Below are positions 49,785-62,399 of a stretch of 64,000 bases of DNA, one piece after another (the first letter of the stretch is position 1; each line of letters begins with the position of its first letter). The DNA is from Torreya grandis. Lineage: Eukaryota; Streptophyta; Pinopsida; Cupressales; Taxaceae. Both the position numbers and the translations under genes were made by a program. The stretch spans positions 403,501 through 467,500 of the forward strand of contig JARHVA010004089.1 of the NCBI GenBank assembly GCA_037957365.1, read 5' to 3'. A model generated the notes under the pieces. The model saw only the letters and a program-made list of their open reading frames with translations, was not told the origin of the DNA and made no database searches.

Positions 49785-52700
49785 ATTTTTATTTTTTGAT
49801 TGAACTTGCATCATATTATTAAAATATAAACATAATACAGGTATGATAAAAAAGTGGGTGGTATGGAAACACACCCCAAAGTCACAATACACTAGGCAAC
49901 CTAGGAATAAACTAACTATTACATTAGGCTAACATTAATAGGGCGTAATATAAAAAGAAACCAGATTAAGCAATCGGTGCCACCAGACCCGTAGATGGAG
50001 GAGGCATATTTGGCTTATCTTCCCATCCTCCCCCATGATAGGGGGATGTGTTAGGTATGGTCCAACCATCCTTGTATTTATTTTCTTCTTTTTATTCATT
50101 TTAACCATGATAAAGGAGATAGTAAGATTTAATTTGAGAAACTTATCTTGCCCATCCATGCCCCATGGGGCAAACCCCACATGACTAGTATTGGGTGATG
50201 GCCAACCTCCAAATCCACTAAAGGGAGAGAATCCTTGCTTGGGAGGAGGGGGAAGGTAGTGAAACTCTAAGATATATGGTGGTCATGACTCCTAGCTCGA
50301 CCACATTCCCTGCTCTCCTTGTCTCTGCTTACCCACTCTGTTGAGGATCCTTTGCTAGATTTTTTTTGACAGTGCAAGGGACACAACCTCAGTGGTCAAG
50401 GAGAGAGCGAAGATGTTGAATCTCCATTTCCACTTTATCTGCTTGTATTTGAATCTAAAACATGAAATTAGAGATAATAAATATTTAGTTAAAAGTAGAA
50501 AAAGATTCGGTCAAAGTTTATTTATTAAAAGTAACAACATTTATGTATTTCTATAACATAAGAATAAATTCATATGGAAAAAATGGAAAATTTACTTGAA
50601 CTTTTCATTCAAGACTACGAAATACCCAAGAAGAATGAGGTGCCAACGGAAAGGTTCAGGCCTATAGGGCTGGAAAAATGAGTGAATCAAATTCTAAGCA
50701 TCTTGAGCCTTGACACAGAAGCAAATAATGTGTTTAAGGGACTCAATTTGACCCCAAGTATAAGATGTAGGAGGAGCAATCCCCATGTTAATAAATTTTT
50801 TGCCTATAATGAGGCTTTGATAAAGTAAACACCAAGAAAAAATGGCTTTCTTGGGCTCAATAATAGTAGCCCAAAAAATCATAAATATCCTAGTCCAAAT
50901 AAAAATTGGGCTAGTAACATGCTAATACTTGTTGAACATATCCCAAGGAGGAGTGATCAGGGAGAGCCACTAATAACCAAGCTAGGGTTTGTACTAAAGC
51001 ATGGGTGTGGAGATAGACCAGTTTTATCCCTTCCACCATCAAGGAGATTGATAGACTAGTTATAGTAATTGATTCAAAATCTTGGGAGTTTAACTTGAAC
51101 TAACTTTGAGGACCTCATATGTGAACAAAAATATGGTGCGTTTGTCAAAAGTATCCCTTAAAGTTTTGTTGCCACAATAGTAAATCCTCAAGGCTTTAAT
51201 CTTGAGAGCTTCTACCAAAGGCTTGTCATTAATAGTGATAATATGGAACCACCATAGAGAATGAAAATTGATATATCTAGGCCAAGTTTGAACCCATCCC
51301 CTTTTAACATCAACTAAGGTTTGACAGACTCCCAAACATTCCATATGCTTTTGACAACAAAGGTCCTAGTGATTTTAACAGAGGTTGGGGTGATAAATAG
51401 AGTTTGAAATCCTAGATTCCTCCAAACATTTTGACATTGAGGATCCCCTAAAGAGATGCAATTCTTGAGAAGAACATTCTAGGCCTCTTGTCCTTAAAAA
51501 GAGCCTACTAATCCATTTAACACATAGGCTATAACCTTGCTTGTCTATTCCAATTAAGCCAAGACCTCTATCCTCTCTAGGTTGGTACAAAATATCCCAG
51601 GCCACCCAATGAAAGCCTTTTTTACCTTCAAATTTGGCCCACATAAAGTCCCTGAGCAATTTTTCAAGTTTCTTGTAGGCTAATTTTGAGGGAGCTCAAC
51701 AGGAGGAGTAATACACATATGTAGCCATGGGAACTTTGGAACATATTTGAAATTTTATAGCTAAAGAGAGAGGTTTAAAAATCCAATAGGAAAATTTTCT
51801 CAAATTTGAGGACAACATAGTTCCATAGGTCCACGAGATAATATTGAAAGGCAAAGGGAATGCCTAACAACTTGAAATTTTCTCCATGTACAATCCGCTT
51901 CCATTGATATGCATTTGATTCAAGAAAGAAGAAGGTCATAGATCTACATATAATACTAAGTTTTAACCCACTAGATCTTGGACCCTAAAGCAGAACAAAA
52001 AATATTGAGGTGTTCCATGGTATTCTACACCACATGTTCATCCTCTTGAAGAGTAAGGAAAGAGTCATCAACAAAATGCCATTTAACCAGATGATTGTTA
52101 GTAACCATTGGTAGGGAGATGCCTTTGACAAGCCCTCTCCTAGTATAGTTATTTAACAAGTAGCCAAACCCCTCAATAGTAAACACATATAGAGAAGGAG
52201 CAAGAGGGCACTCCTATCTGATAGAGCAAAACAAACCAAAGCTCTCAGATTGATGATCATTAATGATGATGCATGTAGAAAAATCCTAAAAAAGGGTTCT
52301 CATAAAGAGAATGAACTTGGGACCAAACCCTAGAGCTTGAATCATGGATAAAATAAAGGGCCATTCAATTATGTTACACACCTTCTCAAAGTAAATTTTG
52401 GTAGATAAGGATTTTAGTTTTGAGGTACAAGCCCATTCTATGACTTCCCAGATGACTAAGATGTTATCCACAATGTAACACAATCGAATAAACCTAGATT
52501 ATTTAGATTGAATTATAAGGGGAAGTAAATATCTAATCCTTAGAGCTAGGGATTTAGTAATAATCTTGTAAGAAACATTCAAAATAGTAATAGACCACCA
52601 ATTAGAAATGACTTCATGATGCCCATTATTTGAAATGCACTTAATGTTACCTTTGCTGATAAGTTGGCCTAAAGAACCTTAGGAGAGAGCCTGCAGATAA

Positions 52701-53283
52701 AATTTATACATATCAGGGTTGACACATTCCTGTAGAGATTGATAAAATTCACAAGGAAATCCATCTATACCAGGGTTTTTTTCTTGAGCCATAACAATTG
52801 CCGCCAGGTGCAACTCTTTGATGGATAGGAATTAGTCACATATAATCATTTAAGTGGGAGATATTTTGCATGGGACCACATCTAGGCATGTTTGTAAATC
52901 CACCTTTTGATATTTCAAGGAAGTTTAGGCTTGGGAAAATTATCTATAATGCCTAACAAAAGCTTGAAGGATGTTTGGGATTTAGTTAAATGATCTCCAA
53001 CATCTTTGATAGATTTTATTTGAGTGGCAGAATTGCGGGCACTTAGCCTATTAAAAAATTCTTTAGATACTCGATCCCCAATTTCAAGTTAGTGTAAGCG
53101 AACTCATAATTGGGCCCCACGAGACTGATGAAGGTCAGAAAGTTTTATATGTTATCTAAAAATAGCCCCTTGGTGTTGCAAAGTTTCATTGAGAGGGGCC
53201 TTCTCTAAAACTTGTGAAAGGCAAGTGAATTCTCTCACAGTGGTAGCATTAGCAAATCATTTATTTTGAGCACTGATGTTATT
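49785..53283 (-). mobile_element. 5'-truncated L1-type LINE, minus strand
   Basis: The 3.5 kb element begins in the pre-RT linker of ORF2 (53283) and runs through RT, zinc-binding region and a C-terminal tail to a 3' end at about 49785, where the plus strand shows a T-rich run matching an A-rich LINE tail on the minus strand. Loss of ORF1 and endonuclease fits incomplete target-primed reverse transcription. No target-site duplication was confirmed. Confidence 0.8.
49935..53280 (-). pseudogene. L1-type ORF2: reverse transcriptase, zinc-binding region and C-terminal tail
   Basis: Motifs in order on the minus strand: YIVDNILVIWEVIEWA (52476-52430); KIYFEKVCNIIEWPFILSM (motif A; the usual FDKAYDRIEW, first Asp replaced by Glu); ALGFGPKFI; HFVDDSFLTLQEDE (motif C, FVDD at about 52061-52075, both Asp kept); DFMWAKFEGKKGFHWVAWD, PREDRGLGLIGIDKQG and VKWISRLF (51659-51498); the PRYINFHSLWWF block near 51290; and the zinc-binding KKAIFSWCLLYQS ... 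ESLKHIICFCVKAQDA (50882-50697). A long tail with PPPPKQGFSPFSGFGGWP and WGMDGQDKF continues to 49935. Stops and frameshifts are frequent. It would make cDNA by target-primed reverse transcription. Confidence 0.88.
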
Positions 53284-56200
53284 AGAAAATAATATTTTTT
53301 AAACTTATATATCATTTAATATATATGTTTAAGGTAATTAATTTTTTATTATAAATGTAAAAAAATATCTATTTAATCAATCTCTTTTTTATTTTTAAAC
53401 TTATTATTTTTATAAAATAAATTTTGTGTTTAATTAATTGTTATTATATTTTTTAATGTATAAGTTTATATAATAAAAATAAAATAATATTATGTAAGAT
53501 TAAAATTGATTTATGAAATTGAAAAAATATAATAAAAAAAAATAACAAATCAAAAAACTGAAAAAATAACATACAATTAATAAAATATATAAAAACAAAT
53601 CATATCTTCAATAATAATGATAATTAATATATTTATACAATTAAAAACTTTATTACATATAAAAATTTGACCAAATCTTTTTATTTATATCTAGATAATG
53701 GGGATTTCCCTTTCCATTATGTTATTTTCAATGTGACGAACTAGTGATTGCGTCCCAATTAATTAACTAGTTTATTATTATTATTATTAAGCTTTTATCA
53801 TTCATAATTGCATATTTTTAGTCCATTATTTTTATAATATATTATTGTGGTTATGTGCTATGATATTTTGTGAAATCTAGCATTGATCAAATCTAGTAAT
53901 TTGTTCAAATCTTTTATGCTTAAATTGATAATTTGAATTCATATTTTAAACTTTCAAAACCATATATGTTAACCCTTTCTTTAGCATACATTAAATAAAT
54001 CATTTCTCTACATTTATAAATAGAGTAGTGTTTGTGTTTTTAAAAATATATAACAAAAGCAGGAAAGTGGTTATATATGAACATGTAATATATCAACCCA
54101 TAGAATAGGGAACTTAGTTTAACTATATTTAAATAGTAAACCAAATCATTTTATCTGGGTATAAAACAATATTTTTTGATATAGTGATAAAAGATATGAG
54201 GGGTGTATGATGAATATCTACTTTTTACCGTGGATTTAGAATAGTCATTAGAAATAGAGAATGTAGGGTAGATTTAGACAATGAGGTGAACATATTCTAA
54301 AAAAATTATATGTGAAAACTAATTTGTTGACCATTTTCATTAAGTTTAGGGTTCTAAAAACTTCATTCACTTTTCCAAAATTCTATGTAGATTTATAAGA
54401 AATTGACTTCCTTTTCAAAAATTGTAGTAAAACATCACAAACTAGAAAAAATATTAGAGAAATATTTTAGGGCATGTATTATTCTTAATCATTATCAGGG
54501 CCTTAAGATGTTTGAATGAATTTTGAAATCAATAGTCCTAGTATAATGTATGTTCAACAAATAGTCCAATGAATGCAAAGCCTAATACTATATAACTTTT
54601 TACTCTAGATTGGATGTATAAAAAAGAAGTAAATGCTTCAAAATTACTTGAATTTTTATATAAATACTTGAAATATCTACTCGTACACTTTCAAAATTAA
54701 CCATCATTTCATTAAATTTGAACATATCTTTAAAAACTAGACTGCAATAGGTATAATATTGTTGTACTATTAGATTCTAATATTTCTATTGTCAAAATCT
54801 AGAAGTGTTATGATTATATTTCAATAATCTCATTACGATTTTTTACCTTTTCATTCATATCTAACATAAGTAAAATAATGTTAACTGCAGTTAGAAAAAT
54901 ATGGTTGATTACAAAATGAAATATTGATTTTCTATTCGTAAATATATAATGGTTACTTGGAACTTAGTAGTCATTAGGTTCTCAACAATGCTATTTAGAA
55001 ATAACAACATTATGAACCTGGCAACTGCTAGGTTTTCAACATTCATAAAATTTACATATAGTGGCCTTTAGGTTTTCAAAATTATTTTTAAATAAAACAA
55101 TGTTGTGTAGGTGCACAAAGTTGGGGACAAAAAAGGGCCTATCCATAGACATGATTTTCTTGAAATTTCAAAAATATGAACTTCTATAGATAATTTGAGA
55201 TGGTTACACTCAAAATTTGAAGATGGTATAAAAACATGAATTGTAACATTTCAAGTCTAGTTTCTAAAACACTAAGTTTTTTGAAAAATAGTTAATTATA
55301 ACTAGGTCAAACATCTAAAATTTGAAGAACTCCTATTTTTTTAAGCAAACATATTAGATAAATATTCGTGCAACCCACCATTTTTTGAGCAACATTTAAT
55401 ATTATTTGAAACCCTTTGGTCAATATTTAAATAAGATATATTAATTTTTGACCTATATTTTTTAATATTTTTCAATTAAATATTTATTTTTTATTAATTT
55501 TGCAAATAAATAGGTCCTGAAAACCAATAAAAAAACTAGATAGCCGACTGTGCGACCCCCTTAAGTACTTGAAAAAAATGAAAATTGATTTTTTTTTAAT
55601 GTGTGTAGAATTAGGCATAGTTTTTGACCATATATATTTTTTTGCACTTGGATTAACAATTTTTTTTTTACATAAACATGAATAGGTATGTATATTGGTG
55701 GCATGTAGTGGCCTAAAAAAGGTGTAGTTGGAAATCAACATAGTTTGAACCCTTAAAATATTACAAAATTTATAAAAATCATATATTTGGAAATAAGAGA
55801 GCATCCTCACTTTCATGGTAATAATTTTTGAAAATTTTTGTTAAAATTCATAGTGTATTTGGTGATGGAAGTTGAAATTTATTGTTTTCTATCAATTCTC
55901 TCAGACTCGGCTATAGATTGATAGGTGCAAGCCTTTGGCTTGGAAATACAAGACGTTTCCAAGTAGAAAGGCTCAATTTTTTAAATTCAAATTTAATTAA
56001 CACATACGCATTATTTTTTCATAATATAAAAATAAATTTCTTTATGGATACACATATTTTTGATCTTTAGCTCCCTAATAGTAATGTGTCATGATAGGGG
56101 AAAGGTCCCTAACTTTAAATAGAAAATTAAGGTGTTATGGTATCACATTAGATTAATACATACACAATAATTTTTATACACACTAATACATGTCCCATCA

Positions 56201-56469
56201 ATGGATCACACCTTAACCAAAATATTGTTCAGCTATTGGTAGGTGCAAGTCACTACTGGTACCTTTCCATTATATACACTACCACAAAAAAGATGCAATT
56301 ATATTTTTATAGGCTCTATGGCCTCAGTTAATAGGTTATGTTAAGAAATGATGAAAATGTTTGAATGTGTTAATTTAATGAGAATATTTAATGTGCACAT
56401 CCTAAGCTAAGCATGAGACATTGGGACTTAGTTCAAGTGTAACGTGTCAACTCCAATGTCATAAAAAAA
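53284..56469. other. AT-rich intergenic sequence
   Basis: The first 400 bases are almost pure A and T. A short ATT run lies at about 53772-53790. Near 54960-55080 the phrase TTAGGTTTTCAACA recurs three times at about 50-base spacing in diverged form. Open frames (55484-55816 minus, 55882-56070 plus) have no domain. No gene is recognised. Confidence 0.45.
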
Positions 56470-58990
56470 TATAAATAAAATAGTCAAACATGGTTGAATC
56501 TGAAGGAAATTAGGACTATTTTGAGCCCCTTCAACCTAATTGCATGACTACAAAATATGATTTGGGGGTTGATCACCTCCAATTTCATCAGATATTGAAG
56601 CAAAGAAACATTAAATTCAAGTTTTACATGTATATGATGTGGTTTTGAACATAATAAGCTTGAATGGACCATCATATAATGAATGTAAATGTCAATCAGT
56701 TCAATTGTGGAGATAATTAGGGTCAAAATGAGCCACATGAACCTATTTTAAATTGTATACATGATGTGATTTGGAGTGAAATTAATCCTAGAATATCATC
56801 ATATATAATGATCCAAAGAGTTGATTCATTCAATTAAGGAGGCATTTGAGGCCAATTTGAACCCATTCAATGTAACTACAAGATCATGTGATATTATTTG
56901 GGGCTAAATTAAGTTTGATTATGTCATGAATTGAGCTCATTAGTCAATTCATGCAATTAGGGATGTGATTTGGACAAAATTGAGCCCCTACACCAAATTT
57001 ATGGCCCAATCAATTGTATAGTCTATGCAACATATGGATTAATTGACCCTAATTTTATCATAAATGCAAACATGAAGGAAATTTTGGCCAATTTGAATGT
57101 AATTGAACCTAAATTCAAGTCTACAATGTGATTAAAAGGTCTAAATTAGCTCATATTTCATGACATTTTGACCATAAATCATAATTTTATCACAAATATA
57201 GTTCCCCTAAACCCTAATTTCATCACATGTATATACAAACCCATTCAAATAAACCCTAAATGGGATAAACCCTAAATTTATGACTTGAATACAACCCCTA
57301 AGTTCCCTAATTTTATCACAAATGCATTTTCATGAAGGTCATGTAATTGGGGCTAATGTGAACCCATTGAACCTAGTTTGCAAGTCTAGGATGTGATTTG
57401 GGGATAAATTAGCTCATTTTGCCTTACATATTGATCCAATTAGTAAATTTTTATAACCATAAACCCTCAACCCTAATTTTATCATAAATAAAAGTTCATG
57501 AAGGAAATTGAGGCCAATCTAAACCCATTGAACATGTACATAGAACTTATAAAATGTGATTAGAGTGAGATTAACCCTGATGTGATCATATATAATGAAG
57601 CACAGAGTTGGTTCATTCAATTGAGGAGGCATTTTAGGCCAATTTGAACACCTTCAACCTAACTACAAGAGTAGGATATGGTTTGAGGCAAAATTAAGTT
57701 TGATTATATCATGAATTTATCCAATTAGTTAATTGGTGCAATTAGGGATGTGATTTGGGTAAAATTGAGCCCTTGAACCAAATTTATGGCTCAATTGATT
57801 ATATAATCTATGAAACACATGGCTTAAAAATTACCATATATCATGTACATTTTGATTTTTTGGGTATATAACCCACTTGAAGGAATATAGGCCAATTTTA
57901 GGTTTCTTAATGATTGTAACAAAATAATATCTATTATATTGGTTTTAAAATACCAATGAACTTATTTTGATCTCTGTCTCTTGTGTTTGATCAATTAGTG
58001 ATAGAATAGTGTCTCAATTCAAGGTGTAGGTCCTATAATATCCTTTTAAAATCTCAAGATACCAATACCTTGGCTTTACCTGACTTTGAATTATCCCATC
58101 CATCAATTTATTCTTTCACCTTGGATCCTTTGGATTCCATAAATTGATGCCAAGAATAATATACTTTGTTTAATATTTAAATATTTATGCTTGAAAGCCT
58201 ATAATTTTTGGTAGGGTGGACTATTACTTGCATATAGTTCAAGACTTGACTCTCAACCTTATTCTTTACTCATTCTCCTTTCCAAATCTACATGAAAGAC
58301 TTAGACCAGTGATCTATAGAGCCTTTAAAAGTTTTTCACAAGTTAAAATTATTAATTAGGTTACCAAATGACCAAGAATCTTGACTCAACCCCAAAAACT
58401 ACTACATGGTTGTAGATAAGTCCCTTTAGATCTTATAAAGGTGTCATTCACTTAAGTTTACCTCAATGGTATCCTAAGTGATTATTGGAATTGTCATGGA
58501 TAATCTATATAATGATGAGAAACTAATTTCTTATTATTGGTTTCTCAAAATAGAATAAATTCAATTGTAACCCCTACTCCTTAGGTCTATACATGCCTAT
58601 TATTGTTTCCTCAAAGGGTATTGCCTCAAATTAAACACCAATGACTTGGATAGGTAATGTTATCAAAAATGCAAACATGAACCTAATTATGGTGAATTTG
58701 AACCTATTGAACCTAAATGCGAGTCTATGATGTGATTGAAGGGAATAAAGTAGCCCACATTTCATGACATGTGTTGGCCTTAAACCCTAATTTTATCATG
58801 AATTGAATGTAATTTGGAGTAATTTCAAATCTAGTTTGGGCTAATTAAATCTAATTTAGATTAATTAATTCTATTTTGGACTAATTAACATCAACCAAGG
58901 AGAAAATTGAACCTAATTTGGAGTGATTGAATCTAATTTTGGCATAATTAAACCTAATGTGGACATGAATCAAATTAAGGGGATAATTGA
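56470..58990. repeat. Satellite-like region of diverged repeats
   Basis: Related units built on GATGTGATTTGGGG-TAAATTA, TGAACCCATTGAACCTAA and CCCTAATTTTATCATAAAT recur at about 57080-57240, 57350-57490 and 58690-58805. A longer segment, about 56700-57040, is repeated at about 57490-57835 (offset 785-790 bases). Toward 58810-58980 a shorter 22-30 base word AATCTAATTTGGANTAATTAA takes over. No coding domain is present. An unrelated 0.8 kb block (57840-58665) interrupts it. Confidence 0.8.
57840..58665. other. Unassigned insert within the satellite-like region
   Basis: The satellite units stop near 57835 and resume at about 58665 (TCAAAAATGCAAACATGAA, as at 57055). The block between shares no words with the units. 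It has no open frame above 60 codons that I would call and no clear terminal repeats. Confidence 0.45.
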
Positions 58991-59241
58991 AGGGGTAAAT
59001 GCATTTTATGATAGTATTATTGCATAGTTATATAGGATGAATCTATAGAATAAATAATGTGTATGTGTTATAACACGCACACATTATCTAATATATAGAC
59101 AAAACTTAGATTTCAATAGCTATTTTAAACCCAAATCAAGAATTTTATCCCCATATACATTCTTTGTGTACTTTTTGCATATTATATGCATGCTTTTCAA
59201 GTAATTTTGCTAACCACACCTTTGAAAACCTATCAAGTCCA

Positions 59242-59934
59242 ATGGGTGATGGAACACATTTGAGTAAGAGGAAGAAGTTGAAGAATAAAACATCAAAGAA
59301 ATTATAAGAGATGAGATTAAAACACAAGGTACAAATGCAAGTAATTCATTCTAGACAAAGTACAATCACTAATCTTGATGAATTGGATAATGATGAAATT
59401 GACAATAATGAATTAGATAATGTTATAAGTTTATATTCAAAGTATAATTTTTTTAATTTTATTGATGATGAGTCTATGCATGATGATTTAACCCCAAAAA
59501 TTAATAAAATTTCATAGAAATAAATAATGATGAAATTAACAATGAAGAAAATTTCATGGAAACATAATGAAGAAATAAAAAATAAAGAAAATGTCATCCC
59601 ACCACTAAATAATGAAAGTAATAACAATTTTGAAACACTCTCTCAATAAATTCCACCATTAAAAACACCTCCAAGAATTATGCATAGAAAAAATAAGTAC
59701 TTAATTGAATTCAAAAATATTTTGAAACCAATGTATAACAAAATGTTTGATCGCCATTCAAGAAGACTGACTGAAGAAATTTGGGATAATTTATTTTATA
59801 GATTGAATTATGATAGTAAAAAATGTCAATTATTTATTTCATTGATGAAATTGACTAAGATGAGACCTACAATGTACACATTAGGACTAAAAACCTCTAA
59901 CATGGATGATGAAAACAATGAAATTATTTAAAAT
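59242..59934 (+). pseudogene. Decayed unknown protein-coding frame
   Basis: One frame stays readable from ATG at 59242 to TAA after 59931, about 230 codons with about four in-frame stops and no frameshift. The N-terminus is basic (SKRKKLKNKTSKK). A middle acidic part is rich in D, N and E (DELDNDEIDNNELDN). The C-terminal 85 codons, open from 59680, read RIMHRKNKYLIEFKNILKPM, DRHSRRLTEEIWDNLFYRLN and KCQLFISLMKLTKMRPTMYT. I recognise no family. It is not an obvious gag, pol or LINE piece. It ends 110 bases before the copia insertion and could be a host gene relic or part of an unknown element. Confidence 0.5.
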
Positions 59935-60129
59935 ATATATGACACATATCATATTATAGGCCTAAAATCATGTAATAAAGATTATAATGTTTCCTGACAT
60001 ATAATTATAACTTATGAAGTACGTGGTCAATAAAATAAAAATGATGTTAGGTTGTGGAGCTAAAAGCTTCACCAGGATGCAAATAGGAGAAGTCACGGAG
60101 GATGCAGAGTTGCGGGGAGTTGCAGAATC

Positions 60130-60270
60130 AGCTGTAGGAAAATTGGCGTCGGTCTGATCAGTCGACGTCGATCAGATAGCAAAGGAGAATCAATCGGCAT
60201 CAGTTACCAGTCGGCCGACATCGGTCATGGAGGAGCTGACGTCGGCAGCCTGTGTGAGAACAGGCAGTCT
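60130..60270 (+). repeat. CGACRTCGGTC word cluster in copia LTR
   Basis: Within 130 bases the LTR carries GGCGTCGGTC, TCGACGTCGATCAG, TCGGCATCAGTTACCAG, CCGACATCGGTCATGG and GACGTCGGCAGCC. The 3' LTR has the same set with transitions. A further set lies inside the element at 61890-62050. They are GC-rich against an AT-rich background. Confidence 0.8.
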
Positions 60271-60393
60271 GCATATTGATCTGGGAGAGTCTATTTTTGG
60301 ACTATTTGTTTGCATGTTAAGGGCTAATTGTAGTCTTGAGTTGTGAGTCTAATTATTGTAATTAGGTTAGTCTAATTATTGTAAGCATGAGAT

Positions 60394-60402
60394 CTATATA
60401 TG
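60394..60402 (+). promoter_or_regulatory. TATA box in copia LTR
   Basis: TATATATGG follows GAGATC in both LTR copies (the matching place in the 3' LTR is near 63463). Likely core promoter of the element. Confidence 0.5.
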
Positions 60403-61034
60403 GACTCATGGGCTATATTGTAAACTTGTAGCTAGTGAGTAAGAGAGCAATAAGCTCCTTCAGAGAGAAGAGAGTAATGGTGCGTTCCTCCTAGTGCCAC
60501 AGTACCAAGGTGGGTACTGGTTTGGAGAATCAAAAGGGTTCTTCATGTGTGTATGATCTTGGTCAGCATGTGTGCATGAATTTCTATAGGAGATCTACAA
60601 TGGTGAGTATGATCTAGTTATTTGCAGGTAGCAGCAGAGAGCAGGTGATCTACTTGAAGTACAGTTGTGTACTTGGTGAACTGGCAGCATGTTACTGACT
60701 AGTTGGAGAGGTGAACATCAATTCTGTATTGGAGTTGATTGTTGTGACCAAGAGAGAGAGAGGGAAGAAGGTCTTGAGGTGTGGCGAACCTTTGAGGTGG
60801 AAGAAGAAGTGGCATCTTCTTTATTGTATATTCTTTTGAGTGATTATTAATACAATTGTGTATTGTCTCTCAATTCTTGTGTTGTTTCATATTTCTATTT
60901 ACTTATTGATTCTGGTTAAATTCTGTGTTTAGTTGCTAATACAAGAAGTAATCATATGTGCTCTAATTGGTAGAGCAAGATCCTGACAAAGTAGGGATCA
61001 GAGCATGTTTATTGTTCTTGAGTTCCCTGAAAAG

Positions 61035-61046
61035 TGGTATCAGAGC
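61035..61046 (+). other. tRNA-Met primer binding site, copia element
   Basis: TGGTATCAGAGC is the standard initiator tRNA-Met primer site of plant LTR elements. It follows the 5' LTR by a few bases and primes minus-strand cDNA synthesis. Confidence 0.95.
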
Positions 61047-61142
61047 TTTTGGTTGGGTTGACTAACAGGTGGTTTCAAATCTGGTAGTGTTTGTTGATTA
61101 CAGGTCACTCACAAGGGTTTCAGATTGAGTGGGAGTATAACA

Positions 61143-61780
61143 ATGGCAGAAGAAAGTAAGCTACGAATGGAGAAACTGAATAGCACGAATGGTCTAATTG
61201 ATGGAAAGAAAGAACAGGTAAAAAGAGATCGTTGGTCGGTAGAAGATCAGCTTGTGGAAGCATATGTTGCAGGTAATATTGCACAGAATGTTCTAGATAA
61301 GGTGGAATCTTTGTTTACAAATTCTTTTGCCTCTTTCCATGCAGCCTAAAATAGAACATCTTTTCATGGGTATGTCTTTGGAGACCTTGGAGATATTTAT
61401 TTAGGGGTTGAAGAGCCTTGTCAGATGATTGACGAAGGGGAAGTGAAGCTGAAACTATAGGTGGATGACACACAGTGGTTGAAGAAAGTCATGCAAGTAC
61501 CAATCTTGGAGATTAGTCTAATTTCTTCAAGAAATTTGGGTGATGAGAGATGCACTGTAACTCTCACAGTGGATACACTTGAATTAGATGGTGGTAAGAA
61601 AGTAGGTATCCTTTATCTATCTACTTATATTACTGATTCACCTTCTGTTGCAGAGATGTGGCTTCATGGGCTTGGTCACATATGTAGAAGGAGAATGCAG
61701 GTTTTGAAGCGGAAGTCAGATGTTTTTGACAAGCTAAAGAACTAGAAAGCCTTGGTGTTCATGGAGGAGATGATGGACAG
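61143..61780 (+). pseudogene. copia gag start fused to protease and pre-integrase remnants
   Basis: Starts at ATG 61143 with MAEESKLRMEKLNSTN, as in plant copia gag, and then, without the gag core or zinc knuckle, reaches NSFASFHAA (61320 on), a worn form of the DSGASFHAT protease site with the catalytic Asp changed to Asn. The plus strand then shows GDIYLGVEEPCQMIDEGEV and WLKKVMQVPILEISLISSRN, LGDERCTVTLT, and WLHGLGHICRRRMQVLK, a worn pre-integrase domain (WH..LGH.s..gm..L). The open stretch is 61461-61745. A large internal deletion brought gag start and protease together. Not functional. Confidence 0.82.
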
Positions 61781-61879
61781 AGATCAGGTGAGAAAACTGA
61801 ATTATTCTGAGTAGAGCAGGGTTGATTTGATTAGGATTTTGATCCATGGAGAGCTCACAGGTAAAAAGTTATCACTCAT

Positions 61880-62080
61880 AGACGAACATAGGTACCGGTG
61901 TCGGTCAGACAGTAATCGACATCGGCAACAGGGAGACTGACATCAGTCATGAGGAAACTGAGATCGACAGAAGGGACACCAGTGTCGGCTAGAGAAACGA
62001 CGTCGGCAGTCAGGTTCAGTACAGGGAGCCGACATCGGTCGGGAGCAGACTGGGAGATGGCCAAGATCGGTCACTGGTAC
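61880..62080 (+). repeat. CGACATCGG word cluster inside copia element
   Basis: Seven or so words of the type GTGTCGGTCAGAC, ATCGACATCGGCAACAG, GACATCAGTCATGAGG, GAGATCGACAG, GTGTCGGCTAG, ACGTCGGCAGTC and CGACATCGGTCGGG occur at 20-30 base spacing. They lie where integrase coding would be in a full element, so this is not normal copia sequence. Confidence 0.75.
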
Positions 62081-62399
62081 GGATGGTGGGCGGATAGGAA
62101 GCTGTCAACAAGTCTCAAACGCTTATGTTGAAGTCAAAAAGGGTAAGTGAACCTCATATTCGTTGTTCACCTTCTTTATATTGCTTATTGATGGTCAAGA
62201 ACCAGGAAGATAGAAGAGGCAATATAGGTAGAATCCAGATACAGTGGGAGCTTGGCATGGATGAGGAGTGTGAGTCCTTAGAGAAGAACCAAACAGGTAT
62301 TTGTTGGTAGAGTTGTCAGCTGGAAGTAAGCACTGAGAGATGGAATGGATTCCCAAGTTAAAGAAGAGAGTGTATGGATACAAGAGACAAAAGGCCAAG

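Larger units (their letters stand above)
60045..61030 (+). repeat. 5' LTR of Ty1/copia element 4
   Basis: Begins TGTTAGGTTGTGGAGC and ends shortly before the primer site, length about 985 bases. It is repeated from 63115. Most differences between the copies are C/T or G/A transitions, concentrated in the first 330 bases. A TATA box (CTATATATGG, about 60394-60402) is present. TCTAATTATTGTAA occurs twice (60348 and 60371). The exact end is uncertain because a terminal CA is not obvious. Confidence 0.93.

Noticed and set aside
55884..56280. Recurring GATAGGTGCAAGYC words as a possible MITE
   Set aside because: Two weak matches only, with no terminal inverted repeats or target-site duplication found.
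57240..57275. CCCTAAA-type words resembling plant telomere repeats
   Set aside because: Only isolated copies occur, spaced irregularly within satellite units. There is no run of perfect TTTAGGG, so this is not an interstitial telomere.
61876..62131. Overlapping open frames on both strands at the CGACATCGG cluster
   Set aside because: They arise from locally higher GC and few stop-like words. They match no copia domain.
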